Source: a virus
Length of the DNA: 64,000 nucleotides
Reading direction: 5' to 3' (one strand)
Virus record (IMG/VR): IMGVR_UViG_3300031851_000014
Coordinates: 1 to 64,000 of that record
Made by a program: the position numbers and the translations under genes. Below are positions 44,978 through 51,727 of this stretch, in pieces. The notes below the pieces were generated by a model. That model made no database searches, was not told the DNA's origin, and saw only the letters and a program-made list of their open reading frames with translations. Each line of letters opens with the position of its first letter. The stretch's first letter is position 1.

Positions 44978-45265
44978 TATGACGGACCTCCCCCAAGAGT
45001 TCCGCTCAAGACCCCTCAAGACCACCCGCACCAAGACCCCTTGCGGCTGTTCCACTATCATCCTCCTTGGGAAGGTCTCGCACAATCCCCCGTGGGAAGG
45101 CCAAGCCGTAGGATCCTCCCTAAGACCCCCGACCATCAAGTGGGGTCTCGGGTCATCTTTATCATTCAAAGCCCTCAGGCGGCCTCTCCGGGCCTCTGTA
45201 GGGATTCTTGGGACTGCCTTGCGTAAGGTGGCCCCTGCTTATTTCTTTCCGAAAGGTTATCTCCA
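44978..45265 (+). ncRNA. 288-bp non-coding structured stretch with TTCCACTATCA copy 3
   Basis: I find no gene with a ribosome binding site here. A frame from ATG 44979 runs to 45392, but it has no Shine-Dalgarno, an unlike composition, and overlaps the next real gene. The stretch is pyrimidine-rich and contains TTCCACTATCA (45050-45060), AGACCCC/GGGGTCT inverted repeats (45123-45129 and 45142-45148) and CCTT/AAGG near 45218-45230, ending in TTATTTC before GAAAGG. It may be a small RNA or a long structured leader. The RNA call is inference. Confidence 0.3.
45050..45060 (+). repeat. TTCCACTATCA motif copy 3
   Basis: An exact third copy, followed by TCCTCCTTGGGAAGG, resembling the context of copy 2. 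Unlike copies 1 and 2 it is about 205 bases from the next start codon, inside the non-coding stretch. Confidence 0.5.
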
Positions 45266-45523
45266 ATGTACGAATGCAGTGATATCGATCTTCTTATCGT
45301 CCGTCGTATGCTTGCGGCTTCCACTGAGGACTGGGTGTCTGCTTCGATTCGGCAGATCAATGGTGTCTCGGTGGTCTTCACTGGTTGTGTGAAGAATCCC
45401 GATTTTCCTGAGGAACCTGATTTCCTCGGCGGCGTGGATTTGTTCTCTCTTCGGGAGAGCTTGGAACCCGGTGAGTTTGATCTGTTGATTCAGAAGATGG
45501 ACGAGTTCGAGGTATCCAATTAA
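45266..45523 (+). CDS. Hypothetical acidic protein (85 aa)
   Basis: GAAAGG lies upstream of ATG 45266. The product is acidic (EEPDFLGGVDLFSLRESLEP; FDLLIQKMDEFEVSN) with a central beta hairpin (SIRQINGVSVVFTGCVKNPD). No known family. It is followed by TTTCTTAGAAAGGAAAC, which carries the ribosome binding site of the next gene. Confidence 0.55.
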   Translation: MYECSDIDLLIVRRMLAASTEDWVSASIRQINGVSVVFTGCVKNPDFPEEPDFLGGVDLFSLRESLEPGEFDLLIQKMDEFEVSN

Positions 45524-45548
45524 CCCTGTTTCTTAGAAAGGAAACACA

Positions 45549-45932
45549 ATGCGTGACCATACTAGAAAATTGGCGCAGACCCGCAATCGCGTCGGTTCAA
45601 CAATCAAGTCTCTTGAAGAGACACAAAAAGAGATCAAAGACAATTTGATCAGACTCAGAAGCATCCTGAATGAGACCCAAGGCTACGACTACGATGATGT
45701 GGTCGAATTCAGATTGCCTGTGGGAATCCTCCGTGATATGTCGGACAGGATGCTCCGAAAGCTCACGGATCGTCGAGAGGAGATCGGCCCAGAGATTCAG
45801 GAAGCTAAGGAAACTTGGGGTCAACTGGACGAGCGTCTTGAAAAAGAGATCACCAAAGAACTTAAGACTAAAGGGATTTCACCAGCAGAAATTGAATTTA
45901 TTCATGACTTTATAACAGGAGGTAAACAATGA
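45549..45932 (+). CDS. Hypothetical coiled-coil protein (127 aa)
   Basis: Long heptad-like helices make up most of the protein: TIKSLEETQKEIKDNLIRLR (about 17-36), LRDMSDRMLRKLTDRREEIG and WGQLDERLEKEITKELKTKG. No enzyme motif. AGAAAGGAAA precedes the start. It overlaps the next gene by 4 bp, and genes 45549 to 46413 form a tightly coupled group. Confidence 0.6.
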   Translation: MRDHTRKLAQTRNRVGSTIKSLEETQKEIKDNLIRLRSILNETQGYDYDDVVEFRLPVGILRDMSDRMLRKLTDRREEIGPEIQEAKETWGQLDERLEKEITKELKTKGISPAEIEFIHDFITGGKQ

Positions 45933-46156
45933 ATCAGAACACGGGCGACACTTGGGTTTACTCAGACAGCAAGAAAGAGTTCCCTGATTCTCACAGGTGG
46001 TGGGGGGAATTGCTTTGGTATCTTAGTGAACAAATTCACTGGAAAGTAGGTCCACCGACTCCCAAGTTTGTCAACAGAATCAAGGAGTATGGGGACAAGT
46101 GTCCTTATAATGATATTAAACGAGACATTCTAAAACTTTTGAAAGGAATCCAATGA
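45929..46156 (+). CDS. Hypothetical Trp-rich protein (75 aa)
   Basis: Residues 23-40 contain HRWWGELLWYLSEQIHWKVG, an aromatic amphipathic stretch; the rest is charged (NDIKRDILKLLKGIQ). No family recognised. AGGAGGT lies six bases before the start. It overlaps both neighbours by 4 bp, implying coupled translation. Confidence 0.55.
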   Translation: MNQNTGDTWVYSDSKKEFPDSHRWWGELLWYLSEQIHWKVGPPTPKFVNRIKEYGDKCPYNDIKRDILKLLKGIQ

Positions 46157-46413
46157 GAGATAAAAGAATGGTTGTCAATCCCAATCCCCGGAGCGGTATC
46201 GAGGTGAAGGATGCTGAGAAGATCCGAGAGAGGATCTTTGAGATCAACAAGCAGCGAGAAGCATGGTGGCGGAAGGAGCGGAAGAGGCACCAGCTTAGTG
46301 GCCGCAAGTGTAAGCTGAGTCAGTCTTACATTACCCACAATCTGGATGATTTGTGGAGAGATCACGGTGTCTGTGATCTAGAGTCTTTTGAACGAGTTGC
46401 TAAATTCCTTTGA
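46153..46413 (+). CDS. Hypothetical basic helical protein (86 aa)
   Basis: The protein has a strongly charged helix, DAEKIRERIFEINKQREAWW followed by RKERKRHQLSGRK, and ends LDDLWRDHGVCDLESFERVA. The basic helix could contact nucleic acid. It overlaps the previous gene by 4 bp (ATGA) with GAAAGGA upstream. Not recognised. Confidence 0.55.
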   Translation: MRDKRMVVNPNPRSGIEVKDAEKIRERIFEINKQREAWWRKERKRHQLSGRKCKLSQSYITHNLDDLWRDHGVCDLESFERVAKFL

Positions 46414-46424
46414 AAGGGAAACTA

Positions 46425-46691
46425 ATGGAACTTAACGAAGAGTTTCGTGTCTTTGTTTATGATGATTTGTGTAAGAATGCCGAGGGTTTCTGTGCTATCC
46501 GAGTATGGAAATTTGAGAGAGAAGAGGATGCCCTCAAGATAGCCAAGGATCTATGCGAAAGATTCAACAGCGAAAAAGATTACATGAAGAATCTCCTTCG
46601 GTACTCTGTAAGAGTCCACCGATTTCACGGCTATGACCTACAGTACAGGTCAGGCCAACCACTGTTTGATTCAATCAAGGAATACCCATGA
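46425..46691 (+). CDS. Hypothetical protein (88 aa)
   Basis: ATG 46425 is preferred to the in-frame TTG at 46410 because GAAAGGGA sits between them at proper distance. The small alpha-beta protein includes FRVFVYDDLCKNAEGFCAIR, then EEDALKIAKDLCERFNSEKD. No known family. It overlaps the next gene by 4 bp. Confidence 0.55.
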   Translation: MELNEEFRVFVYDDLCKNAEGFCAIRVWKFEREEDALKIAKDLCERFNSEKDYMKNLLRYSVRVHRFHGYDLQYRSGQPLFDSIKEYP

Positions 46692-46909
46692 ATCAGAATG
46701 CAATTGATACGTACAAGAGGTCTCAAGCCTCTTTCATACGCCCTCATTTCACTACAGATAGTTCTAAGTTGATGCAGTTGTGTGTCAGGCTTAGGACTAT
46801 TGTCCCTGTAGTGGAGGGTCTCATGGCTGATGTAAAGGAGATCTCTGAGGAGATGGACGCTATCCGTAAGAGAATGGAATACGGCCCTGATTATAAGGAG
46901 ACTAAATAA
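46688..46909 (+). CDS. Hypothetical helical protein (73 aa)
   Basis: Starts at an ATGA overlap. The C-terminal half is a probable coiled coil (LMADVKEISEEMDAIRKRME). Its stop overlaps the next start (TAATG). Function unknown. Confidence 0.55.
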   Translation: MNQNAIDTYKRSQASFIRPHFTTDSSKLMQLCVRLRTIVPVVEGLMADVKEISEEMDAIRKRMEYGPDYKETK

Positions 46910-47208
46910 TGATCGAAGAAGAGTACGATTACCTTGATCACCATGTGGTGGTTGATATCGAGGTCATGGAAGACAACCAAAAGATTTGGTACGATGTGAC
47001 CTGTCCTGATGGGCTGGTAAGAGGCCCAGATGTCTCCCCTTACGGTAATCAAAATGATTGCGTAAAGAAATGGATTGAGATATTCATGAAGTTTGGCAGA
47101 TACCCTGAACGTGTCGGGGTTGGTCCCTTGACTATGCACGATCTTTGTTTGATTGAAATGGGATATGATGCCGAAGCTGCACAAAAGAGTCCTAGAGATT
47201 TTAAATGA
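46909..47208 (+). CDS. Hypothetical acidic protein (99 aa)
   Basis: ATAAGGAG precedes the start, which overlaps the upstream stop by one base. The protein has alternating strands and an acidic N-terminus: MIEEEYDYLDHHVVVDIEVM, then KIWYDVTCPDGLVRGPDVSP. It is the last gene before an intrinsic terminator at 47215, so the coupled group from 45549 likely ends here. No family recognised. Confidence 0.55.
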   Translation: MIEEEYDYLDHHVVVDIEVMEDNQKIWYDVTCPDGLVRGPDVSPYGNQNDCVKKWIEIFMKFGRYPERVGVGPLTMHDLCLIEMGYDAEAAQKSPRDFK

Positions 47209-47214
47209 TTACCT

Positions 47215-47248
47215 GAGGTCTGCCAATGTGGCGGGCCTCTGTTTATTT
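47215..47248 (+). terminator. Rho-independent terminator after the 45.5-47.2 kb gene group
   Basis: GAGGTCTGCC (47215-47224) pairs with GGCGGGCCTC (47230-47239) over ten base pairs including two G-U, followed by TGTTTATTT. A small TGCCC-TAA-GGGCA hairpin follows just before the next ribosome binding site. Confidence 0.75.
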
Positions 47249-47275
47249 CCATGCCCTAAGGGCAGAAAGACTATT

Positions 47276-47608
47276 ATGTCTAACTACAACACTAGCGTTT
47301 CCTCACCCGTCCGTGGCAACATCACCCGCAAGGACGGTAAGCCGTTCACTGCAAAGGTGACCTTCTGGATCAACAAGACAGATCCAACGGCCAAGAAAAC
47401 TTGGGAAGTGGACCTGAAGAGGGACACCATTCTTGAACTGATTCATGAAGTTAGGGAGATCGAGAAGAATTACAAAGCCAAGCACGGTATCAAGTGTACT
47501 GTGTGGAAGGTTAACTTTGGTCCCAACTTGTTCATCGACCGCATTGCGGACATGAAGAAGTCCCGACGTGAGTGGGCTGTCGCTCAGGCCGCCGGAGGTG
47601 TGCGTTGA
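47276..47608 (+). CDS. Hypothetical protein (110 aa)
   Basis: ATG 47276 is chosen over an upstream in-frame ATG at 47153, which would overlap the previous gene and the terminator. The protein is basic and alpha-beta: SSPVRGNITRKDGKPFTAKV, FWINKTDPTAKKTWEVDLKR, then helices ending DMKKSRREWAVAQAAGGVR. A nucleic-acid-binding small domain is possible. It is translationally coupled to the next gene through a TTGA overlap. Confidence 0.55.
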   Translation: MSNYNTSVSSPVRGNITRKDGKPFTAKVTFWINKTDPTAKKTWEVDLKRDTILELIHEVREIEKNYKAKHGIKCTVWKVNFGPNLFIDRIADMKKSRREWAVAQAAGGVR

Positions 47609-47760
47609 GCGGTTGCTCGACACTAGAGGTATCCCGAGTCCCCTCTGAGGCAAGCGTCTCAGAGGGGGTCTCAGGATCCCAGATAGATTTCATTACTGCT
47701 GTACTCATTCTTTGTGTAGTTGCACTTATATGTTACAATTGCCTAAAGAAATCTGATTGA
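47605..47760 (+). CDS. Small single-TM protein, TTG start (51 aa)
   Basis: The likely start is TTG 47605, overlapping the upstream stop (TTGA), with CGGAGG six bases before it. The product has a Ser/Glu-rich N-terminus and one TM helix, ITAVLILCVVALICYNCLKK, at the end. A perfect 10-bp inverted repeat (47640-47667) lies inside the coding sequence. The gene ends shortly before promoter copy 2. The start is uncertain. Confidence 0.45.
   Translation: MSGCSTLEVSRVPSEASVSEGVSGSQIDFITAVLILCVVALICYNCLKKSD
47640..47667 (+). repeat. Perfect inverted repeat inside the 51-aa gene
   Basis: CCCCTCTGAG (47640-47649) and CTCAGAGGGG (47658-47667) are exact inverted repeats with an 8-base loop. No U tract follows. 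It could be an mRNA processing or stability hairpin, or a protein-binding site, and it constrains the coding sequence it overlaps. Confidence 0.6.
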
Positions 47761-47784
47761 ATCCCCGATAGGAAAGTAGCGTTT

Positions 47785-47804
47785 AAAAAACCCACGTTAT
47801 AATA
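47785..47804 (+). promoter_or_regulatory. Putative phage promoter, copy 2
   Basis: AAAAAACCCACGTTATAATA matches copy 1 at 16 of 20 positions, including the ACCCA block and TATAA with the same spacing. It lies in the 65-bp gap before the gene at 47826, 25 bases after the previous stop, and would start transcription of the thyX and DUF932 group. Confidence 0.6.
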
Positions 47805-47825
47805 ACTACTTTCCAAGGAGATAAT

Positions 47826-48197
47826 ATGCGTAAGCTAGTTGATCGTGATGGGTTCGTTGTTGCAGGTTGTTGGAAGAAAGCTACTAACCTAGTAGTGAAG
47901 GACAAGTTGTATCTAATTGTAGATAGAACTAAACAAAACAAGAACCTTAATGAAGTGCAACAGTTGCATAATGATGGTGAGTTAAATGTACATGATCCAG
48001 TATGGTATCATTTCCCTGCTAGTAAGGACCAGCCTCAAGGTATCTTGAAGGTGTTCCCTAGTATTGCACAGCAGTGGAAGAACTATATGAATAAGAAGTA
48101 TATTAAACCTCACTCACATAAGTTGGATAACATTGACTCGTCTAAGTTTGATGTTATCTTGTCTAAGTACCGTTATGAATTTTCACAAGGAAAATAA
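47826..48197 (+). CDS. Hypothetical protein (123 aa), first gene after promoter copy 2
   Basis: CAAGGAGAT precedes the start. The protein is basic, with a small beta-barrel-like N-terminus (DGFVVAGCWKKATNLVVKDK, LYLIVD) and a C-terminal helical part (AQQWKNYMNKKYIKPHSHK). As the first gene after a putative phage promoter it is probably expressed early or strongly. Family unknown. Confidence 0.55.
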   Translation: MRKLVDRDGFVVAGCWKKATNLVVKDKLYLIVDRTKQNKNLNEVQQLHNDGELNVHDPVWYHFPASKDQPQGILKVFPSIAQQWKNYMNKKYIKPHSHKLDNIDSSKFDVILSKYRYEFSQGK

Positions 48198-48198
48198 A

Positions 48199-48351
48199 AT
48201 GATTTGGGAAATTGTTAAGAGTAACTCTTGGTTCTGTGTCTGTCGTATTACAGATGGAGAGATTGAAGATGGCTTTACTAACGAAGAGGATGCCGAACGT
48301 TTCAAGGCACACCTCGAAGCTGAAGACGGAAAGGATGTCGCCAATGGATGA
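48199..48351 (+). CDS. Hypothetical small protein (50 aa)
   Basis: ATG 48199 follows CACAAGGAAAAT. The protein reads MIWEIVKSNSWFCVCRITDG and then an acidic helix, NEEDAERFKAHLEAEDGK. It resembles a short beta-beta-alpha domain. It overlaps the next gene by 8 bp. Confidence 0.5.
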   Translation: MIWEIVKSNSWFCVCRITDGEIEDGFTNEEDAERFKAHLEAEDGKDVANG

Positions 48352-48547
48352 CAGAATTGTTGATGACTTGCAGACTATATCAAACAAGGCTTTCATTACT
48401 CTACAGTATTACAGCTATGAGTTTAATGAAGAGCCTGACATTAAGAAGGTTGTCCTTCGTGATGTGTCTAAGATTGAATGGTTGGTTAATGAACTTAAAG
48501 CTTATCTACTTAAGGAGACAGCACCATGTGCGCTTACGGAAAAGTAA
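48344..48547 (+). CDS. Hypothetical small helical protein (67 aa)
   Basis: GGAAAGGA lies upstream of ATG 48344, which overlaps the previous gene by 8 bp. Mostly helical and acidic: DDRIVDDLQTISNKAFITLQ, then KIEWLVNELKAYLLKETAPC. Overlaps the following gene by 22 bp. Not recognised. Confidence 0.5.
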   Translation: MDDRIVDDLQTISNKAFITLQYYSYEFNEEPDIKKVVLRDVSKIEWLVNELKAYLLKETAPCALTEK

Positions 48548-48768
48548 TGGTAAAGATTGAATACCGTGGACAGTTAATGGAAGACATGCAGTTCCATTCA
48601 TATGAAGAAGAACTGTCGGAGCGTCACAAGCAAGACATCCGACACCACATCGAACAGCACTACCCCAATGAGTTAGATCATGTTCGTATCCTTCACCGTC
48701 TTGAAGATATATCCTCAGAAATTATGGGAGAACCCGATGAGTTTGTTTCTAGTACCAATGAAGATTGA
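48526..48768 (+). CDS. Hypothetical small protein (80 aa)
   Basis: AAGGAGACAGCACC precedes the start. It has a beta N-terminus (YGKVMVKIEYRGQLMEDMQF) and a His/Glu-rich helix (ERHKQDIRHHIEQHYPNELD). It overlaps thyX by 32 bp. Function unknown. Confidence 0.5.
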   Translation: MCAYGKVMVKIEYRGQLMEDMQFHSYEEELSERHKQDIRHHIEQHYPNELDHVRILHRLEDISSEIMGEPDEFVSSTNED

Positions 48769-49414
48769 TTATGTAGATAGCATGGGTGGAGACTTGACTG
48801 TTGTTAATTCAGCCCGTGTATCGTTCGGTAAACATGCCAATAAACTTTCTGAACATGACTTAAAACTAATTAAGTTCCTTGCCAGAAAGGATCACTTCAC
48901 TCCGTTTACTCATAGTACTATAACTTTTAGAGCGAAGGTTCCTATCTTCATTGCTCGTCAGTGGTTTAAACATACGGTAGGATTTTCATACAATGAAATG
49001 TCTCGTCGTTATATCGACAGTGACCCTGAACTATATGATATCCTAGACACATGGAGAAAGAGACCTGACAAGTCAATCAAGCAGGGATCTTCAAAAGAAT
49101 ATGTTGACCTAGAATCAGATGAGACACAAGATGATATCTTGACTCATATGCTGGGCGGTATTGATATGTATAATTATTTAATTGAATCAGGTGTATGCCC
49201 TGAACAAGCACGATCTGTCTTGCCCCAGAATGTAATGACTGAGTTCATTGTATCTGGTAGCTTGTCGGCATGGGCTAGGTTCTACAAGCTACGCTCTGAC
49301 TCACATGCACAAGAGGAGATTCGTTGGTGTGCCCATCAGATTGATAAGGAGATCAGCAACCTACCGCAATTCACCCATTCTTGGGTCGCGCTTAAGGAGA
49401 ACAACAATGGCTAA
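48737..49414 (+). CDS. thyX: Flavin-dependent thymidylate synthase ThyX
   Basis: A 225-aa protein that would methylate dUMP to dTMP using FAD, NADPH and methylene-tetrahydrofolate, feeding phage DNA synthesis. The ThyX signature lies in the region RQWFKHTVGFSYNEMSRRY: the S-x-N-E-x-S-x-R-Y half is intact, while the usual R-H-R start is KHT, as in several phage ThyX proteins. The downstream region PEQARSVLPQNVMTEFIVSG matches the conserved (Q/E)ARxxLP motif. ATG 48737 has GGGAG seven bases upstream; ATG 48758 is an alternative. It pairs functionally with the class II RNR at the window's end. Confidence 0.9.
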   Translation: MSLFLVPMKIDYVDSMGGDLTVVNSARVSFGKHANKLSEHDLKLIKFLARKDHFTPFTHSTITFRAKVPIFIARQWFKHTVGFSYNEMSRRYIDSDPELYDILDTWRKRPDKSIKQGSSKEYVDLESDETQDDILTHMLGGIDMYNYLIESGVCPEQARSVLPQNVMTEFIVSGSLSAWARFYKLRSDSHAQEEIRWCAHQIDKEISNLPQFTHSWVALKENNNG

Positions 49415-49517
49415 AGGTCTAAGGATTGTAAAAGATTTTAAAGGTAAAACGTCTGGTCGTCCCCGACGTTCAAAGAAAAACAAGTATGGCCTCAGGAAAA
49501 GAGGAAGGAAAAACTAA
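49407..49517 (+). CDS. 36-aa Arg/Lys-rich peptide
   Basis: AAGGAGAACAACA precedes ATG 49407, which overlaps thyX by 8 bp. The peptide is very basic (TSGRPRRSKKNKYGLRKRGR). Possibly nucleic-acid binding by charge; no family. The DNA end GGAAGGAAAAA serves the next gene. Confidence 0.45.
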   Translation: MAKGLRIVKDFKGKTSGRPRRSKKNKYGLRKRGRKN

Positions 49518-49518
49518 C

Positions 49519-49719
49519 GTGTCCCCGAAGAATAACAATGACTTTAGAAAACTTGATCGAGCAAAGGATAAGATCAAGATGCCTAAGAAAAAAGAAAGAC
49601 AAGATTGGTCTAGCTCTGCTAGTGATAACTTAAATATACAAGATGATTCAGTCGATGTACACCCAGATGATTGGCTTAACTTTGATGATAATTCAAATGA
49701 AAGTGAAGGTGCCGATTGA
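49519..49719 (+). CDS. Hypothetical charged protein (66 aa), start uncertain
   Basis: I favour GTG 49519 because AGGAAGG lies about ten bases upstream and it avoids a 32-bp overlap; ATG 49486 in the same frame has no clear ribosome binding site. The product has a basic N-terminal half (DRAKDKIKMPKKKERQDW) and an acidic C-terminal half (DDSVDVHPDDWLNFDDNSNE), suggesting a disordered protein. Not recognised. Confidence 0.45.
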   Translation: MSPKNNNDFRKLDRAKDKIKMPKKKERQDWSSSASDNLNIQDDSVDVHPDDWLNFDDNSNESEGAD

Positions 49720-49832
49720 CTGGAGCTGATGGCTTGTTAATATATCAGATGGGTTGTTTTGATTACTTCATTGCTTTAGGAATTACCGGGCTTGCGTTAA
49801 GCTTGGTTATGAAACTTTTTGATAGAGATTAA
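49716..49832 (+). CDS. Small single-TM protein (38 aa, TTG start)
   Basis: TTG 49716 overlaps the upstream stop (TTGA) after GAAGGT, the same arrangement as at 47605. An ATG at 49749 in frame would give 27 residues. Either form contains the TM helix FDYFIALGITGLALSLVMKL. The gene lies just before the DUF932 gene. Function unknown. Confidence 0.4.
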   Translation: MTGADGLLIYQMGCFDYFIALGITGLALSLVMKLFDRD

Positions 49833-49844
49833 GGAATTATAATT

Positions 49845-50825
49845 ATGTCACACGAAATTACTGCTACCGACTCCGCCGTCTTTCAGGGAACCAAGGCTTG
49901 GCACGGACTGGGCTACGTTGTTGAAGAAGAGATGTCACCAGAAAGAGCAGTTGAAGCTGCTGGACTTGAGTGGTACGTTCACAAGACTGATGGTGTGTTC
50001 GGTTACACCGATAAGGGTACAACTGTAATGGATCACAAGAGGTGCATGACATACCGTGAAGATACTAAAGAAGTACTTGGTTATGTGTCTCAAGATTACA
50101 ACGTCCTTCAAAACTGTGAGCTTGCTCAACTTGCTTACTCTGTTTCAGAGCTTGCTCATGTTGAGTCTGCTTTCTCTATGATGGGAGGTAAGCGTATTGT
50201 TCTGCTACTCAAGGGTGGCAGTATTGAAGTCGGTAATCAGAATGATGTTCTTGACGATTACTTCTGTCTTGTTAATGGTCACGATGGTAAGTTCTCTCTT
50301 CGTGCATTCGGTACGTCAGTGCGAGTGGTGTGTAACAACACGCTTCAGCTTGCGTTGTCGCAAGCCAGAGGACAGACTTACTCGATCAGTCACAACGGTG
50401 ACTTCCAGACTAAGCTTACTGACATGCGCCGAGCGTTGGGTCAGTACAGCAAGTCACGCGATTGGTTTGCTACTACTGTCAACGAACTTGCAAAGAAAGA
50501 AGTTAGTACTAGTATGCTTGAAACGTTCTGGATGGAATCATTCGCAATGACTGTGGGTGATGATGTCCTTAAGGATCGTGACCGTTCGATCAAGGAGTCC
50601 ATCAGGTTCCTTGAGAATGTCAAGGTTACATTTGAACAGGAACGTGACGCACTGAATGTGCCTGCTTCTATGTGGCTTGCTGCTAACGCAGTGACCAACT
50701 ACGTGCAGCACAAGACGGCTGACCGTGGACGCAAGGCTTCTTACGAGAGTCGTGCTGGTGATGTGCTTATGGGCAAGAGAGCCGATCTCTCCCGTAAGGT
50801 GATGAAGCACGCCATGACCGTCTAA
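49845..50825 (+). CDS. DUF932 / phage-plasmid-like protein (326 aa)
   Basis: The sequence matches the DUF932 or phage/plasmid-like family: N-terminal TKAWHGLGYVVEEEMSPERA, then YVSQDYNVLQNCELAQLAYS, a central GKRIVLLLKGGSIEVG strand region, and GTSVRVVCNNTLQLAL, which is characteristic. Length is typical for the family (300-350 aa). The function of the family is not established; members occur on phages and plasmids near replication genes. It is GC-richer than late genes. AAGGAATTATAATT precedes the start. A UUCG-capped hairpin follows the stop directly. Confidence 0.8.
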   Translation: MSHEITATDSAVFQGTKAWHGLGYVVEEEMSPERAVEAAGLEWYVHKTDGVFGYTDKGTTVMDHKRCMTYREDTKEVLGYVSQDYNVLQNCELAQLAYSVSELAHVESAFSMMGGKRIVLLLKGGSIEVGNQNDVLDDYFCLVNGHDGKFSLRAFGTSVRVVCNNTLQLALSQARGQTYSISHNGDFQTKLTDMRRALGQYSKSRDWFATTVNELAKKEVSTSMLETFWMESFAMTVGDDVLKDRDRSIKESIRFLENVKVTFEQERDALNVPASMWLAANAVTNYVQHKTADRGRKASYESRAGDVLMGKRADLSRKVMKHAMTV

Positions 50826-50831
50826 TCCCCC

Positions 50832-50847
50832 GCCCCCTTCGGGGGGC
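50832..50847 (+). terminator. UUCG-capped hairpin between DUF932 gene and tRNA-Lys
   Basis: GCCCCC-TTCG-GGGGGC is a perfect 6-bp stem with the very stable UUCG tetraloop, seven bases after the DUF932 stop and five before the tRNA. There is no U tract. It may be an RNA end-stabiliser or a processing boundary for the tRNA. Confidence 0.65.
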
Positions 50848-50851
50848 ACCC

Positions 50852-50924
50852 GCCCTCGTAGCTCAGTTGGTAGAGCATTCGGCTTTTAACCGATCGGTCG
50901 CAGGTTCAAGTCCTGCCGAGGGCA
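50852..50924 (+). tRNA. tRNA-Lys (anticodon UUU)
   Basis: The cloverleaf is clear: acceptor GCCCTCG pairs with CGAGGGC, D-arm GCTC-AGTTGGTA-GAGC, anticodon loop CTTTTAA with anticodon TTT, T-arm GCAGG-TTCAAGT-CCTGC, discriminator A. The anticodon stem has a U-U mismatch at its top pair. CCA is not encoded. It reads AAA and AAG, both abundant in the late genes. Confidence 0.93.
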
Positions 50925-50941
50925 TTGAAAGGTAAGAGTAT

Positions 50942-51475
50942 ATGAACGATTATAACTTAGAAGATGAATTAATTAAAGTACATGGTAAGTTAGCACAAAG
51001 AAACAATGCTAGTTCTAATACTATTATTAACTCAGCACAGTTAGGTAAAGATTTTTTTACTGCTGTTGCTTCAGCTCTACTTACACTAGGAGAAACACAT
51101 GGACCTCTTACACAAACATCAAATTTGTTTTCACATCCTAATCCAGTTGACTATGTTTTAAGTCTACTCGATAATAACTTTCTTATACCGGGTTGGGGTA
51201 GTAGCTTTGTTAAAGGTGAGGAAGACCCTGCGTTTGATACCATTAAAAATATTTTACAGGAGAAACATGAAGATGTATACAAAGTAATTGGAGATGTAAC
51301 AGCGGCACTTCATCTAGAAGGAAAGAAATTATTTCCTAATGCTGCTTGTTATACTATAGCTAGTATGTTTGCGTTAGATCTTGACCCAAGAATATCCTTT
51401 AAACTATTTATTACTAGTAGGATTGATTGGTGGCATCATGTGTACATGTGTTACTATCGTCCCGGCCCTATTTAA
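50942..51475 (+). CDS. Citrate synthase / citryl-CoA lyase-like protein, probably non-catalytic (177 aa)
   Basis: The order of motifs follows the C-terminal catalytic half of citrate synthase-fold proteins: a helix then LLTLGETHGPLTQTSNLF (the HGG active-site segment), IPGWGSSFVKGEEDPAFDTI (the P-G-(F/Y)-G-H-x-x-x-K-x-x-D-P motif), KKLFPNAACYTIASMFALDL (the P-N-V-D segment) and ISFKLFITSRIDWWHHVYMC (the final helix). But the second catalytic His is Ser (GWGS) and the catalytic Asp of PNVD is Ala (PNAA). The protein is also half the usual length. It is likely a repurposed or inactive fold. The similarity is by eye and needs a profile search. Confidence 0.45.
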   Translation: MNDYNLEDELIKVHGKLAQRNNASSNTIINSAQLGKDFFTAVASALLTLGETHGPLTQTSNLFSHPNPVDYVLSLLDNNFLIPGWGSSFVKGEEDPAFDTIKNILQEKHEDVYKVIGDVTAALHLEGKKLFPNAACYTIASMFALDLDPRISFKLFITSRIDWWHHVYMCYYRPGPI

Positions 51476-51488
51476 GAAAGAAATTACA

Positions 51489-51719
51489 ATGAAGAAAACT
51501 TATGAGATTGCCGTTGAGATTAGTACTTCTACTTCCTATACTGCTTATGTCATTGTAGAAGCTGATGATATTGACGAGGCTATTGATCATGTAAATAATT
51601 GGCCTAATTCAACCCTTGAGTTTGAAGGCATGGCAGAAGAAGATCAAATTATTAATAACGTTCAAGCCGATGAAGATAGTAGTCGATGTATTGATTGTCC
51701 CGATGATTGTGAGCTGTAA
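51489..51719 (+). CDS. Hypothetical acidic protein (76 aa)
   Basis: AAGAAATTACA precedes ATG 51489; the frame is open upstream but would overlap the citrate-synthase-like gene. A ferredoxin-like beta-alpha-beta start (MKKTYEIAVEISTSTSYTAY, IVEADDIDEAIDHVNN) is followed by an acidic end with CIDCPDDCEL, a possible metal site. Similar small phage proteins exist, without known function. Confidence 0.5.
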   Translation: MKKTYEIAVEISTSTSYTAYVIVEADDIDEAIDHVNNWPNSTLEFEGMAEEDQIINNVQADEDSSRCIDCPDDCEL

Positions 51720-51727
51720 GGAATACT

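Noticed and set aside
44832-45392. Protein-coding frame across the 288-bp gap
   Set aside because: It lacks a ribosome binding site, overlaps two better genes in other frames and has unnatural composition.
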